Part shown: positions 36,581 to 46,221 of the stretch, one piece after another
Layout: each line of letters begins with the position of its first letter
Position numbering within the stretch: position 1 is the first letter of the stretch
Assembly: GCA_022841705.1 (NCBI GenBank)
Contig: JALHQZ010000001.1
Location: forward strand, 1,860,001 to 1,924,000
DNA length: 64,000 nucleotides
Origin: Pirellulales bacterium
Lineage (GTDB): Bacteria > Planctomycetota > Planctomycetia > Pirellulales > Lacipirellulaceae
Direction of reading: 5' to 3'
Program-made: the position numbers and the translations under genes
The notes under the pieces: model-generated
The model's input: only the letters and a program-made list of their open reading frames with translations
The model's database searches: none
Told to the model about the DNA's origin: nothing

Positions 36581-37666
36581 CTAGCGGGCGACAGCCGCTG
36601 GCGAGAGCTCCACAATCAACCGTTCAAGTTCCAACCGCGCTCGCGAAGGCGAAGAGTTGTGCCCCTTCAGCGCCAGGTCCATGTTCAGCAATCGTTCAGA
36701 AAGCGCCAGCGCGCGTTGCCGGCCGATTTGGCGCAACTGTTTTTGCGCGTCACCGAGTTTGAACTTGGGGATGCCGGCGGATTCGAGGGCGGCGCCTAAA
36801 TCGGCACGGCGGCCGTCGCGTTCGGCTTGTTGGACGATCTCCGCGGCGGCGCCGAACTTGCGCAGTGAGGAGCTAACTTGGGCGAAGACGGCGATCGGTT
36901 GTTCGCCGGAAGCGAGCAGGCGGTCGAGCTGTGTCAGCGCATCGGCGGCGGCTCCATTGGCGATCGCATCGATCATTTCCCACGCGGTGCGAACGCGCCA
37001 GCCGCCGACGTGTTCGTGAACGAGTTTTGCATCGATCACCGCCTCGGTCCCCGCCATCAGCGCGAGCTTCGCGACTTCTTGGTCCAACAGGCCGAGGCTC
37101 AGCGGCAAGAGGTCGAACAGCATGTTCGTCGCGGCGTCTTGCAGTTTAGCGCCGTGGACTTCGGTCGCGCGCTTGGCGAGCCACTGTTGGGCGAGCCGTT
37201 TGTAGGCGCCGAGTTCCGCGCCACGTTCCGGAGCGGTGCAGTTGATGGTGAGGCCCTTCTCGGCGGCCGCTTTGGCAAGCCGGGTATTGCTGGGCCACAG
37301 TTTCACATCAAGCACCAGCACGCTGCCGGCGGGGGAGCGCTCGACGTAGGTTTCTAGCTGCGCACGGAAAGCGGTGACGAAGGGGTCCGCCTCTTCGACG
37401 ATGGCGATCTGCTGTTCGCTGCCGAAGAGCGAGACGGTGTCGAGCGAATCGGAGACTTCCCGCCACTGCGATTCTTTGCCGTAAAAGGTGGAGCAACCGA
37501 ACTCGCCATCGCCATCGCCGACCAAAACGTGTTGGAGGGTGCGGAGGACTTCGCGTTTGAGGAAGGGCTCGTCACCGACGACGGCGCACACGCAGCCGGT
37601 CCTTACGCCACTCGGCGCGAGGAGATATTCGAGGCCTTTGAGGGTTTGCGATTGCGCTTTCGCCAT
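36581..37666 (-). CDS. holA: DNA polymerase III subunit delta
   Basis: Clamp-loader subunit that opens the beta sliding clamp. The 361-residue product has the usual length. The N-terminal motif VVGDEPFLKREVLRTL lies near residues 28-43. LDLLPLSLGLLDQEVAKLAL and the later AIANGAAADALTQLDRLLASGEQPIAVFAQVSSSLRKF match the helical collar region. ATG 37666 was chosen over the upstream in-frame ATG 37744. It follows a secreted-protein gene on the same strand by 49 bp, so they may share a transcript. Confidence 0.9.
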   Translation of the reverse strand: MAKAQSQTLKGLEYLLAPSGVRTGCVCAVVGDEPFLKREVLRTLQHVLVGDGDGEFGCSTFYGKESQWREVSDSLDTVSLFGSEQQIAIVEEADPFVTAFRAQLETYVERSPAGSVLVLDVKLWPSNTRLAKAAAEKGLTINCTAPERGAELGAYKRLAQQWLAKRATEVHGAKLQDAATNMLFDLLPLSLGLLDQEVAKLALMAGTEAVIDAKLVHEHVGGWRVRTAWEMIDAIANGAAADALTQLDRLLASGEQPIAVFAQVSSSLRKFGAAAEIVQQAERDGRRADLGAALESAGIPKFKLGDAQKQLRQIGRQRALALSERLLNMDLALKGHNSSPSRARLELERLIVELSPAAVAR

Positions 37667-37715
37667 GCGGCGATTGTAACAGACTCGCCGCTTGTGGCTT
37701 AGCGGGCCAAAGCTT

Positions 37716-39503
37716 TTACCGGGAAGGCAGCGGCGGCGCCCCAAACGCCGGCGCGGTCGCCGTTTCCATTGCTCGAATTCCGCCGATTCGCCCTGACGGC
37801 TGCGGCAAGACTGCGATGATCGGGCTCGGCGTGACGACGTGCGAAACGTTGCCCGCCAAGTCGCGCGCTTCGGCCTTCAAGTACAACTGGCTCGGCAGGT
37901 GGCGCTGCAGTTTGAAAATGTACTGGCCGTCGTTGGGGAGGTTCGACGCGATGGGGATAAACACGCCATTGGGCGCGTCCGAGTAGTAGAGCGCGATCGG
38001 CGTGGGGCCAAAATTGTTGTCGCTCGCTCGGTAATTAATGGTCAGTTGGTCGGCCGCGTAGCCTTGGCCTTGTTGGATATCGCCGAAGATGAGCGAGGGT
38101 TGGGTGAGGTCGACCCGCACGCTGATTTCCGGTTGGTCGCCCGGTTGTGGCTCGGTCGCTGTGAAGCCGCCGATGCTGCTAACCAAAATGCGGAAGCCGT
38201 AGTCCCCCTCGCCGGGGACGGTGACCTGCACGGGGCTTTGGTTGTCGTGATCTTTGGCGAAGAGCTGCCACGAGCGGCCGCCATCGCGTGTGCCCCACAG
38301 TTCGACTTTCGAGACGCCCCACTTACCGACGTTTTCGAGGTTGTAGTCGAGGTCGAAGCGAGTACCGCTGAGGAGTTGTTGCGATGCCGCCGTCGGAGCG
38401 GTTGGTGCTGTGATCGAGGTGCTCGCGGGTTGGAATGGCGTACTCGGCGTCGGCTGCGGCGCCGGGATGGTGGTGGCGGCGGTGTGGAATGGGCTCGTGG
38501 TGGTCGAAGGTTGGTCGGCGGGCCAGGGTTGGTTGGTGAACGCGGGGGGTGTTTGGGTTGGCGGCGTTTGGGGCGTGCCGGCGGAAGCCCAACCGCCGAT
38601 TGCCGGGGTTGGGGCGGGCGCTGGTGCGGGCGTGTTGCGTTGAGGCGCAGCGAAGGGGTTGGTCACTCCCCCTGCTGACGCCTGGGGGTTCATGTTCGTA
38701 TTGGCGAACGAATTGGGCGCGGGCTGCGGTTGGGTTTGGCGAACGAGGTCCGGGGTGGTGTTGAGAAAGGGGTCGCGGTTCGTGGGCGGCGCGAGTGCGG
38801 GGCTAGGGCTCGACGCTGCGCTGAAGGCGCCGAAACCGAAACCGTTGCCCCCGCCGGCCGAAACTTCATGGCCGGCCTCTTGGACGTTGCCGGCTTGGTC
38901 GCGCACGCTGACGCGGAGTCGCACGGCGCGGCCGCCGCTGGGCGGCAACGTGCCGGAGGCGCTCACACGCACCAGACCCACGCCGCTCGGTGTGCTTTGG
39001 GCTTGGAGATCCTTCCACTGGCCGGTCGCGGGGTCTTGGGCTTGGACGACGATCCCCGCGCTATCGAGCCGTTCTTCGGTCACAACGAATTCGGCCCGCA
39101 GCGCGCCAGAAGAATCGAGCGTCGCGGTGATCGCAGAGAGGCGCGGCGGGCTGGTGTCCACCACCACCCAAATTTCGGCTTGCAATTCGCCCGGCGGATT
39201 TTGGCGGCCATCGCGATCGATCGTGCGGACCGCGAACCGGTATTCGCCATCTCCCACCGCGCTGTAGTTGAAATACTGCACGGTCGGCTGAGCGCGTGAA
39301 ACTTCCCGCCACTCCGGCTCGCGCTGGGTCTGCACGTACAGCACCACCTGGCTGGCGAGCGACGCGTCGCCCGCGCTCCAACGGTAGGGAATCTGCAAAC
39401 TGTTGTATCGCCAGTGCGTCGGCCGCAGCTCTTGCGCGCACGCCGGCGCGGCCAGCGCGAGCAGGCAGAAAGCGGCGGGCAGGAGTTGGCGAAGATACTT
39501 CAT
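37716..39503 (-). CDS. Secreted protein with Ig-like domains and Pro/Thr linker
   Basis: A 595-residue product with a signal peptide (MKYLRQLLPAAFCLLALAAP, then ACA). Several beta-sandwich units of the type 'Y.FAVRTIDRDG...VVVDTSPP' occur at about 30-210 and again at about 380-580 (YGFRILVSSIGG, YIFKLQRHLPSQLYLKAEARDLAGNVS). A proline-, threonine- and asparagine-rich linker (about 225-375) separates them. It is probably a periplasmic or surface protein of unknown role, and it lies directly upstream of holA. Confidence 0.72.
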   Translation of the reverse strand: MKYLRQLLPAAFCLLALAAPACAQELRPTHWRYNSLQIPYRWSAGDASLASQVVLYVQTQREPEWREVSRAQPTVQYFNYSAVGDGEYRFAVRTIDRDGRQNPPGELQAEIWVVVDTSPPRLSAITATLDSSGALRAEFVVTEERLDSAGIVVQAQDPATGQWKDLQAQSTPSGVGLVRVSASGTLPPSGGRAVRLRVSVRDQAGNVQEAGHEVSAGGGNGFGFGAFSAASSPSPALAPPTNRDPFLNTTPDLVRQTQPQPAPNSFANTNMNPQASAGGVTNPFAAPQRNTPAPAPAPTPAIGGWASAGTPQTPPTQTPPAFTNQPWPADQPSTTTSPFHTAATTIPAPQPTPSTPFQPASTSITAPTAPTAASQQLLSGTRFDLDYNLENVGKWGVSKVELWGTRDGGRSWQLFAKDHDNQSPVQVTVPGEGDYGFRILVSSIGGFTATEPQPGDQPEISVRVDLTQPSLIFGDIQQGQGYAADQLTINYRASDNNFGPTPIALYYSDAPNGVFIPIASNLPNDGQYIFKLQRHLPSQLYLKAEARDLAGNVSHVVTPSPIIAVLPQPSGRIGGIRAMETATAPAFGAPPLPSR

Positions 39504-39552
39504 AGCGTTGTGGCTGGACTCGTCAGTCTCTACTTTGGCCGAAGGCCTTTTT

Positions 39553-39642
39553 CACCGTAGCCTAGGGCATCGCCCGAGGACTGCGGCTTCGGCCAAAAGT
39601 TGCTTCCACCGCGTCCCTAGGGCGATGCCCTAGGCTACGGTG
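39553..39642. repeat. Long perfect inverted repeat
   Basis: Perfect 23-bp arms (left arm starts CACCGTAGCCTAGGGCATCG) with a 44-bp loop. It lies in a 447-bp gene-free stretch (39504-39950) that also holds a family A repeat at 39881-39945. I see no other feature in that stretch. Confidence 0.85.
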
Positions 39643-39880
39643 AGGGGGTTGGCTTTCAGCCAACTTTCGCACGGTTGACCCAAGCCATCGCGCGCACGAT
39701 CCCAATTTCAATATCGGCTCCCCACAGCCCCCGCCTGCATTCACCCCTGCCGAAGATTCCCATTTCACCAACCAGGCAAAATCTGCCCATCACCGCAGGT
39801 TCGGCGGGTTAGGAAAACTGGGGATATCTTGCTGGACTCTCCGCCGGCAAAGCGCCATAATGCGGCGAAGGGGCATGTAT

Positions 39881-39945
39881 CAGCCGGCGGGCGCTAGCCC
39901 CCGGTTCGGTCCAAGGCTAACCGGGGGCTAATCGCCCGCCGGCTG
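39881..39945. repeat. Palindromic intergenic repeat, family A
   Basis: Arms of about 27 bp begin CAGCCGGCGGGCG and end with CCCCCGGTT; the two differ only at a short CT/ATT step. It ends 5 bp before the start of the small membrane protein gene, so its stem would lie across that gene's ribosome entry site. Confidence 0.85.
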
Positions 39946-39950
39946 ATGAG

Positions 39951-40280
39951 ATGAATTTTGATTGGCAACGGTTGGGTCTGCCTTTAGCACTGTTGGGGGT
40001 TGTGCTGGCGGTGGCGGCATTGGGATTTTTGCTCGCCCGGCAACTCGTGAGAAAGCATCCCGATGATGCCGGCCAGGACGGTCCCACCCCGCTGGAACTG
40101 CTCACCAAGTTCCGCGAAGTGCATGCGCGTGGTGGCCTCAGCGACGAAGAATACCGAACAATAAAGGGCAAGCTAGCAGCAGAAGTTAACGCGGGTCTTG
40201 GCACTGCCAACCTAGGGACTGGCGGCGCCGCGGGAAGCGATCCTTCCACCGGCGCCACCCAAGCAACACCGAAGGGTTGA
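39951..40280 (+). CDS. Small membrane protein with SHOCT-like segment
   Basis: A 109-residue protein with one membrane helix at about 8-30 (LGLPLALLGVVLAVAALGFL). It is followed by a short helical segment, LELLTKFREVHARGGLSDEEYRTIKGKLAAE, that matches the SHOCT pattern (reader helix, G-LSDEEY/F, KLL). The tail is Gly/Thr/Ala-rich. A role in oligomer formation or membrane anchoring is inferred. The start abuts a family A palindrome. Confidence 0.7.
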   Translation: MNFDWQRLGLPLALLGVVLAVAALGFLLARQLVRKHPDDAGQDGPTPLELLTKFREVHARGGLSDEEYRTIKGKLAAEVNAGLGTANLGTGGAAGSDPSTGATQATPKG

Positions 40281-40609
40281 TAGGGTTGTACCAAGACCTG
40301 CAAAAACGCTAGCGGCCAAGAACTTTGCACGCCGATGAACGGTCACGATCAGCGGTGCGTATGACAACACGACACGGCTCGACAAGAGCGCGGTTAGGGA
40401 AGCCCCGCCAGAATGCGTAGAGCTGCGAAAGGAGATTGATTGAGCCCGGTAACGTTACAAGGTTCCGTCGGGACGTACGGTAACCTTTGGCCGGTGAAGA
40501 TCAACTCCAGCGTTTCGTAGACATCGAGCGACGCCCATTGAGGAACAAGTGCTGTGGTTGACGAATGGTCTTCGCCAACCGCTCACGCTAGCGGGGAAAA
40601 GGAGCGAGT
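40281..40609 (+). other. Non-coding leader region before clpX
   Basis: 329 bp without a credible gene. A bulged stem (AAGGTTCCGT / ACGGTAACCTT) lies at about 40459-40487. A clear ribosome site, AAAGGAG, ends 7 bp before the clpX ATG. No promoter stands out. The length and low-copy look would suit a regulated 5' leader or a small RNA, but there is no direct evidence. Confidence 0.35.
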
Positions 40610-41917
40610 ATGCCCTCCGGTAGGGATGTAACAGGCGTTGGCGGCGGAGCCCGTCGCACGGGCGCCTCTAAAAAGAACGCCTTCTGTAGTTTCTGTCGCA
40701 AGAGTTATCGCGATGTCGGGCCGCTCGTTGAAGGCCCCGGCGACGTGTATATCTGCGGCGAGTGCATCGAACTGTGCCAGTCGATTCTCGATCAAGAACG
40801 CAAGCGCCGTGGCGCCACCAAGCCGCTGTTCGCCAAGGTGCCGTCACCGCGTGAGATTGTCGCTGAGCTCGACCGGTACGTCATCGGCCAAGATTCCGCC
40901 AAGCGGGTGCTGGGCGTCGCGGTCCACAGCCACTACAAGCGGCTAATGGCAGCGGAAGAAGAAGCGGAAGTCGATATCGATAAGTCCAACATTCTCCTGG
41001 TCGGCCCCACCGGTTGCGGCAAAACGTTGCTCGCCCGCACGCTGGCCCGCACGCTGAACGTGCCGTTCGCCATTGGCGATGCGACCACGCTCACCGAAGC
41101 AGGTTACGTCGGCGAAGACGTCGAAAACTTGCTCTTGAAACTGTTGCACGCTGCCGACTTTGATATCGAAGCGGCCCAGCGCGGCATCCTGTACATCGAC
41201 GAGATCGACAAGATCGGCAAGACCAGCCAAAACGTCTCCATCACCCGCGACGTATCGGGCGAAGGGGTGCAGCAGGCTTTGCTGAAAATGCTCGAAGGCA
41301 CCATGGCGAACGTCCCACCGCAAGGAGGACGCAAACATCCAGAGCAGCAGTACATCCAGATCGACACCACGAATATCCTGTTCATCTGCGGCGGTACGTT
41401 CAGCGGCATTGAGGACATTGTGCGGAAACGGATGGGCAAACGCTCCATCGGCTTCAGCCAAGACCGCCGCGACGCGCACGACGATTTGAGCGTCGGCGAA
41501 GCGCTGGCCCAGGTGAACTCGGACGACCTCACGGAATTTGGCTTGATTCCAGAACTCGTCGGACGGCTCCCGGTTATCAGCAGTTTGCGTCCGTTGGACG
41601 AGGCGGCGCTGATCCGCGTGCTGAATGAACCGCGAAATGCGCTGGTGAAGCAATATCAACGCTTGTTTGCGATGGAAGAAGCCGATCTTAAGTTTACGGA
41701 CGAGGCGCTCAAGGCCATCGCCCGCCGGGCTCACGAACGTGAAACCGGCGCCCGTGGATTGCGGTCGATCATCGAGAACGTGATGCTCGACATCATGTTC
41801 GACCTGCCCGACCAACCCCGCGGCAGCCGCTACGTGGTGACCGACGACGTGGTCGACGGCCGCACCAAGCTGTTTAGCACCATTGATACGAGCGAGCCGC
41901 AAACGAAGAGTGCGTAA
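40610..41917 (+). CDS. clpX: ATP-dependent Clp protease ATP-binding subunit ClpX
   Basis: AAA+ unfoldase that feeds substrates to ClpP. The 435-residue product has an N-terminal zinc-binding domain with C26, C29, C49 and C52. Walker A is [14 protein letters not shown] and Walker B is [11 protein letters not shown]. The RKRMG and RLPVI segments and the C-terminal [19 protein letters not shown] are all present. A good ribosome site precedes ATG 40610. clpP is not adjacent, unlike in most bacteria. A strong hairpin terminator lies 82 bp downstream. Confidence 0.97.
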   Translation: MPSGRDVTGVGGGARRTGASKKNAFCSFCRKSYRDVGPLVEGPGDVYICGECIELCQSILDQERKRRGATKPLFAKVPSPREIVAELDRYVIGQDSAKRVLGVAVHSHYKRLMAAEEEAEVDIDKSNILLVGPTGCGKTLLARTLARTLNVPFAIGDATTLTEAGYVGEDVENLLLKLLHAADFDIEAAQRGILYIDEIDKIGKTSQNVSITRDVSGEGVQQALLKMLEGTMANVPPQGGRKHPEQQYIQIDTTNILFICGGTFSGIEDIVRKRMGKRSIGFSQDRRDAHDDLSVGEALAQVNSDDLTEFGLIPELVGRLPVISSLRPLDEAALIRVLNEPRNALVKQYQRLFAMEEADLKFTDEALKAIARRAHERETGARGLRSIIENVMLDIMFDLPDQPRGSRYVVTDDVVDGRTKLFSTIDTSEPQTKSA

Positions 41918-41998
41918 CGCGAAAATAAATTACGGAGCGGACGTTCAAACTGGGAGCCTTCGGGCCGCCCAGAGGTTAAGTCCCCTCCCATCATGAGC

Positions 41999-42038
41999 AC
42001 GGGCCCGGGCGATCAGTCGCCCGGGCCCGTTTGTGTTT
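41999..42038 (+). terminator. Intrinsic terminator after clpX
   Basis: A perfect 14-bp stem (ACGGGCCCGGGCGA / TCGCCCGGGCCCGT) with a TCAG loop, followed by TTTGTGTTTGT. It lies between the convergent clpX and DUF1207 genes. The T-rich side serves clpX; the stem could also help the minus-strand gene. Confidence 0.8.
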
Positions 42039-42058
42039 GTGGCAGCGCTGTGTTCCAG

Positions 42059-43069
42059 CTAAAAATCGTACCACAGCCCCACGCCGATTTGCTGTTCCGA
42101 CGTGCGGAAGAATTGCGATTGGCTACTCTTGCCGTTGTAGTAGTGGGCGCCGAGGCGGATGATCTTCGCCGTTTCGCCGCGCCACAACCAGCCGGCTTGG
42201 GTGGTGAGGTCGCCGCCGTAATCGACTTCCTGCCGCATGCGGCCGTTCACGGCGACAAACGGAACCGGCCGACGACCAGTGACGCCGGGTTGTGAGATTT
42301 CTGTTCCAAACTGAAAGGTGAGCGGTTTGGCGCCGCCACTGGTGTGGAACGCCCAATCGAGCTCGCTGTAAAGTCGGCACGCGTTGGGCGGCAGCAGCCA
42401 AGTTTGCTCGGGAAACCAGGACGAGCCAAACTGCAAGCCATCGCGCACGTAGTTGATGCGGTCGTCGAGCGTGCCGGGATTGCGCCGCGCGTACTCATCT
42501 CCCAAGTGGGAGCTCAGGTGCGCGTAGCCCACTTTGAATTGCCAATTATCGATCCCGTAAGTGAGCGGGAATCCAAACACGAAGTCGCTGCCGTTGAGGT
42601 CCTGGTGAATCTCGGCATCCATCCGCACAATCGCGGCGCCGTACACATCCATCTGCCAACCTTGCGGCAAAAAGTGGTTACGGTCGCCGTAGCGCACCAG
42701 CCCGCTCCGCACGCCAACGGTCGCATCCCAATAGCCATGGCCATCGCCGGCAAACATGGTGATGCCTGTCCGCGGTTCCGCCGGGCCCGCTTGGTACGAA
42801 TGCCAGATTTGACTGGCCGGCGCAACCTGCCAAGTAAATTGGTCGCCGGGTGGCTCTTCCGGCAAGAATTGTGATTCGTCGAAGAGATCGCCGGAGCCAG
42901 GTTCGCTCAAAAGCAGTGGACGCGGCGGCTCTTCAGCGGCAGGTATCTCCGATTCGTATTCGGGCAGCGACAAGTCGTCACGTTCCGACGCCCCCTGCGT
43001 GGTCGCCAACGGGCAGACCACCAGCAACACGCCAACCAGGAGGCGCAGACAACCGCGGAGCGAGAGCAT
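42059..43069 (-). CDS. DUF1207 outer-membrane-like protein
   Basis: A 336-residue product with a signal peptide (MLSLRGCLRLLVGVLLVVCP...), an acidic and proline-rich segment to about residue 75, then amphipathic beta strands ending in the aromatic terminus VGLWYDF. Motifs such as WQMDVYGAAIVRMD and YAHLSSHLGDEY are typical of DUF1207. A terminal Phe and the strand pattern suggest an outer-membrane barrel. ATG 43069 was preferred to an upstream in-frame ATG at 43165 because it starts at the signal peptide. Confidence 0.85.
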   Translation of the reverse strand: MLSLRGCLRLLVGVLLVVCPLATTQGASERDDLSLPEYESEIPAAEEPPRPLLLSEPGSGDLFDESQFLPEEPPGDQFTWQVAPASQIWHSYQAGPAEPRTGITMFAGDGHGYWDATVGVRSGLVRYGDRNHFLPQGWQMDVYGAAIVRMDAEIHQDLNGSDFVFGFPLTYGIDNWQFKVGYAHLSSHLGDEYARRNPGTLDDRINYVRDGLQFGSSWFPEQTWLLPPNACRLYSELDWAFHTSGGAKPLTFQFGTEISQPGVTGRRPVPFVAVNGRMRQEVDYGGDLTTQAGWLWRGETAKIIRLGAHYYNGKSSQSQFFRTSEQQIGVGLWYDF

Positions 43070-43268
43070 GGGGGTTGATCGAGTGGCCCGATCTGCGGAC
43101 CCGAAGCAAGCTGAGGAATTGTGCGGAACGGAAGGATTGCACCAGTAAGTTCGGCGCTCGGCCAACCATTCGGTGAAATCGCGCCGCCAGCAGCGTTAGA
43201 GTTGACGCTAGCAAGCGTGTGCTAGCGGCATTAGGGTCGTTGCAAGTTAACTGCGTTCACCGCGGAAC

Positions 43269-44381
43269 TTACTGCGCTGCTAATTTAGCCAGCACGTCCA
43301 GCCCGCGGTTCAGCGTCTCTATTTTCGCCGCGTACGAGATGCGGAAGTGCGTGTCGCGTGCGCTAAAAATCTTGCCCGGGATGATGAGCAGTTCGTTCTC
43401 AATTGCCTTGGCGACGAACTCACTGCCGCTCGCAAAGTTCTTTGGCGCGCGGGGGAACGCATAAAAAGCGCCGCCGGGGGTGGCGACTTCGTAACCAGCG
43501 CTGCGCAGGCCGCTGACGATCAGATCGCGCCGCTCGCGGTAGGCGTTCACCTGCGGCGTCATGTCGACCTCCATCGCCGCGAGCGCCGCCCACTGCAGCG
43601 GGTGCGGGGCACAGACGAAAGTGTATTGCTGCAGCATCGTCATCTTTTCGATCAGAGGCGCCGGGCCGTGAATCCAGCCGAGCCGCCAGCCGGTCACGCC
43701 GTGCGATTTGCTAAAGCCATCCACGACAATCGTGTCGGCATTCCACTGCGTGGGGCTCAATAGCGGAGCGTCGTAACAAAACTCGCGGTAGATTTCATCG
43801 CTCAGCAGCGCCACGTTTTCCTGCTTCGCAAGCTCTGCGAGCGCCCGCACTTCGGCCCCAGTGGCGACGACCCCCGTGGGATTCGCCGGGCTGTTGAGCA
43901 GAATCATTTTAGTGCGGGGCGTGATCGCCGCGGCGACCTTCGCGACATCAATCCGAAAATCCGGATAGGTATCCACCGGCACAATCTTGCCGCCGACCAT
44001 CCCCACGAGCGCCGGGTACATCACGAAGTAGGGGTCGAAACAGATCACCTCGTCCCCCGGGTTGACCATCGCCAGCATCGCGAGCACCAAGGCGCCGCTG
44101 GTCCCCGACGTGACCAGCACCTTGCGGTCCGCATGCCCGAGCTTGTCGATCTCCGTCTGCAGCTTGCTTTGCAGCGCAGGGATCCCCTGCGTCAAACTGT
44201 AGCCGTTCTTGTCGCCCAGAATCGCCTCAACCGCTGCCTGCTTCACCGAATCAGGCACGGGGAAATCGGGCTGACCAATCGAAAGACTGATTGGGTTTTT
44301 CATCTTCGCCGCCAGGTCGAAGACTTTGCGAATGCCCGAACTATCAACGTGCGCGGTGCGGTCGGCAATCCAAGGGTGCAT
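43269..44381 (-). CDS. Class I/II PLP-dependent aminotransferase
   Basis: A 370-residue fold-type I enzyme of the aspartate aminotransferase family. It has NSPANPTGVV near residue 155 and the PLP lysine in VDGFSKSHGVTGWRLGW. The N-terminal SLSIGQPDFPVPDSV is typical of subgroup Ib/Ic enzymes. Substrate specificity cannot be fixed; aspartate, or a bifunctional aspartate/prephenate role, is possible. The neighbours are unrelated (DUF1207 and an EamA transporter). Confidence 0.88.
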   Translation of the reverse strand: MHPWIADRTAHVDSSGIRKVFDLAAKMKNPISLSIGQPDFPVPDSVKQAAVEAILGDKNGYSLTQGIPALQSKLQTEIDKLGHADRKVLVTSGTSGALVLAMLAMVNPGDEVICFDPYFVMYPALVGMVGGKIVPVDTYPDFRIDVAKVAAAITPRTKMILLNSPANPTGVVATGAEVRALAELAKQENVALLSDEIYREFCYDAPLLSPTQWNADTIVVDGFSKSHGVTGWRLGWIHGPAPLIEKMTMLQQYTFVCAPHPLQWAALAAMEVDMTPQVNAYRERRDLIVSGLRSAGYEVATPGGAFYAFPRAPKNFASGSEFVAKAIENELLIIPGKIFSARDTHFRISYAAKIETLNRGLDVLAKLAAQ

Positions 44382-44402
44382 GTTTGTCAGTGGTTAGTGG
44401 TA

Positions 44403-44479
44403 GCACGGGACCAAAGTCCCGTGCGAAATTTAGCGCGCTACGTTGGAGGGAGTTGTTCACACGGGACTTCGGTCCCGTG
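44403..44479. repeat. Pair of 'CACGGGAC' palindromes
   Basis: Two short palindromes, GCACGGGACCAAAGTCCCGTGC (core at 44404-44423) and CACGGGACTTCGGTCCCGTG (44460-44479), fill the 104-bp gap between the aminotransferase and EamA genes. A third, related copy lies at about 53083-53104. Confidence 0.8.
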
Positions 44480-44485
44480 CTACGG

Positions 44486-45421
44486 TTACACCTCGATAAT
44501 CGCGTCCGCATTATCTGCGCTCGTTTGCTCAGCGTCCACCGGCAGCGCCGCGCCCGATTGCACTAGCGCCACCATCGCCAGCACGCCGCACAAGCCGACG
44601 AGTTGCCGGGTGGTGATCGGTTCGCCGTCGCGGTAGCCCCACAGCATGGCGACCATCGGCACCACGTACGTCACCATCCCCGCAAACAGCGGCCCGCGCT
44701 GCTGGACTAGTCGCACGAAGAGCCACATTGTGAGCCCGGTGTTCAGCACGCCGAGCACCACGAGGGCCACCAGCGAGCCGGGCACGTTCTCCCGCACCGA
44801 TGGCGGCGCCACGTGGAGCGCAGCCGCGGCGCTCGGCAGCAGCACCAGCGGGCCAATGCTCAGCGCACAAATCACCTGCAACAGCGCCGCCAGCGGCAGC
44901 GCTGAGACCGATTGCAAATGTTTCCGCATGTAGCAGTTGCCCCAGGCGTAGCTCAGCGGCACCGTCACCGCCAGCGCGAGCATCGGCACGGCGATGTTGC
45001 GATCGGCTCCTTCGAGCAGAATTACTCCCATGAAGAGCAGTCCGCCGAGCACACCAATCAGTTGCCGCACGGTGGGCCGTTGGCCGAGCATCGGCGCCGC
45101 CACCAAAATCGTGAGCAGCGGCGTGAAGGCGACCGTCATCGCCAAGTAGCTGTGGTGAAATCCACTGCCCAAGAGAAACGGCTGCATCACATACGGGAAC
45201 CCATTCGCCGCGATGCTCACCAGCACCAGCGGCCACAGCTGCTTCCACGGGATCGCCGGCCGCGGTCGCGATAAAACCCACAACAGCACCAGCAGCACGC
45301 CGGCGCCAAAGACTCGCCCGAACCCAATCTCCGCCGCCCCAAACGCCTGCCGCGACTCCGCCATCAACTTGAAGTTGGAGCCGAACAGTACACAGATGAT
45401 GGCGAATTCAAGGTAGGCCAA
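44486..45421 (-). CDS. EamA/DMT family transporter
   Basis: A 311-residue membrane protein with ten hydrophobic segments in two EamA repeats (first from AIICVLFGSNFKLMAESRQAFG, second from ALAVTVPLSYAWGNCYMRK). The drug/metabolite transporter superfamily exports amino acids, nucleosides or other metabolites; the substrate is not predictable. The start is TTG 45421, since an in-frame stop lies close upstream and no ATG fits the first helix. Confidence 0.86.
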   Translation of the reverse strand: MAYLEFAIICVLFGSNFKLMAESRQAFGAAEIGFGRVFGAGVLLVLLWVLSRPRPAIPWKQLWPLVLVSIAANGFPYVMQPFLLGSGFHHSYLAMTVAFTPLLTILVAAPMLGQRPTVRQLIGVLGGLLFMGVILLEGADRNIAVPMLALAVTVPLSYAWGNCYMRKHLQSVSALPLAALLQVICALSIGPLVLLPSAAAALHVAPPSVRENVPGSLVALVVLGVLNTGLTMWLFVRLVQQRGPLFAGMVTYVVPMVAMLWGYRDGEPITTRQLVGLCGVLAMVALVQSGAALPVDAEQTSADNADAIIEV

Positions 45422-45625
45422 CGGACGCTCGCTTAATTAGCGGAATAACGATACGGTGAATCAGCAGCACGACACTTAATTGTCCCCCAACTCGGCCGTC
45501 TCGGTAAGACCGGCAAGCCACTGAAAAGTTCGGAAACTGCGAGGTTCAGAAAAAGGAGGTGCTTGTTGTCTTTCCCTGCCGATGTCCCCTAGAATCGAAG
45601 CTGAACTGATTGCAGCGAGGCATTT

Positions 45626-46204
45626 ATGGCATCCAACAATAATCCCGAACTCAATCTGCGCGTGGTGGGCAAATTCCCCTCGTCGGCGGAGGCCGAGCTC
45701 GCGCGCAGCATCCTCCGGGCGGAAGGGATCACCAGCCGCGTGCAGCAGGGCGAGCTGGTCACCACGTTGTCGTTTTGGGGAACCGCCTTGGGCGACGTTC
45801 GGCTGGCGGTTGCCGAGCGGGACGCCCCCCGCGCTCTGACGATTTTGCGTGAACTCCGCGATCGAGCAGCCCAAGCCGAACTCGACGCCGATGATGAAAC
45901 TTGGGACGACGATCTGCCGCTGTACGGCGAAGGGGGCTACGCGGAGGATGAAGAAGAGGAGGAGGGACTCTCAACTTCGCCGCATGTGCATCCCGAGCTC
46001 ATTCGCGCGTACCGCGCCGCGATCATCGGCCTCTTCATTCTCCCCCCGGTGCTGAACTTTTACTCGCTGTGGATCATCGTCCGCAACCGCTTATGGCGCG
46101 AAGAGAACTGGCGCTTTCCGGTGACGATCATCATCAACATCCTCGGAGGACTCGTTGGCGGGATGGTTCTGCGGGCGTTCGGTTTTCCGGGCATCCTGTT
46201 CTAG
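45626..46204 (+). CDS. DUF2007-like protein with C-terminal membrane hairpin
   Basis: A 192-residue protein. Residues 10-75 (LRVVGKFPSSAEAELARSILRAEGITSRV...DVRLAVAERDAPRALTIL) match the DUF2007 'signal transducing' fold. An acidic linker (about 90-115, run of Glu) precedes two membrane helices (about 130-150 and 170-188). It is probably a membrane-tethered sensor or adaptor. The 204-bp gap before it holds nothing clear. Confidence 0.75.
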   Translation: MASNNNPELNLRVVGKFPSSAEAELARSILRAEGITSRVQQGELVTTLSFWGTALGDVRLAVAERDAPRALTILRELRDRAAQAELDADDETWDDDLPLYGEGGYAEDEEEEEGLSTSPHVHPELIRAYRAAIIGLFILPPVLNFYSLWIIVRNRLWREENWRFPVTIIINILGGLVGGMVLRAFGFPGILF

Positions 46205-46221
46205 AATCGGACGAGCGTTTG

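Noticed and set aside
42001..42295. A 100-codon plus-strand frame just after clpX
   Set aside because: It begins inside the terminator stem and overlaps the well-supported DUF1207 gene on the other strand.
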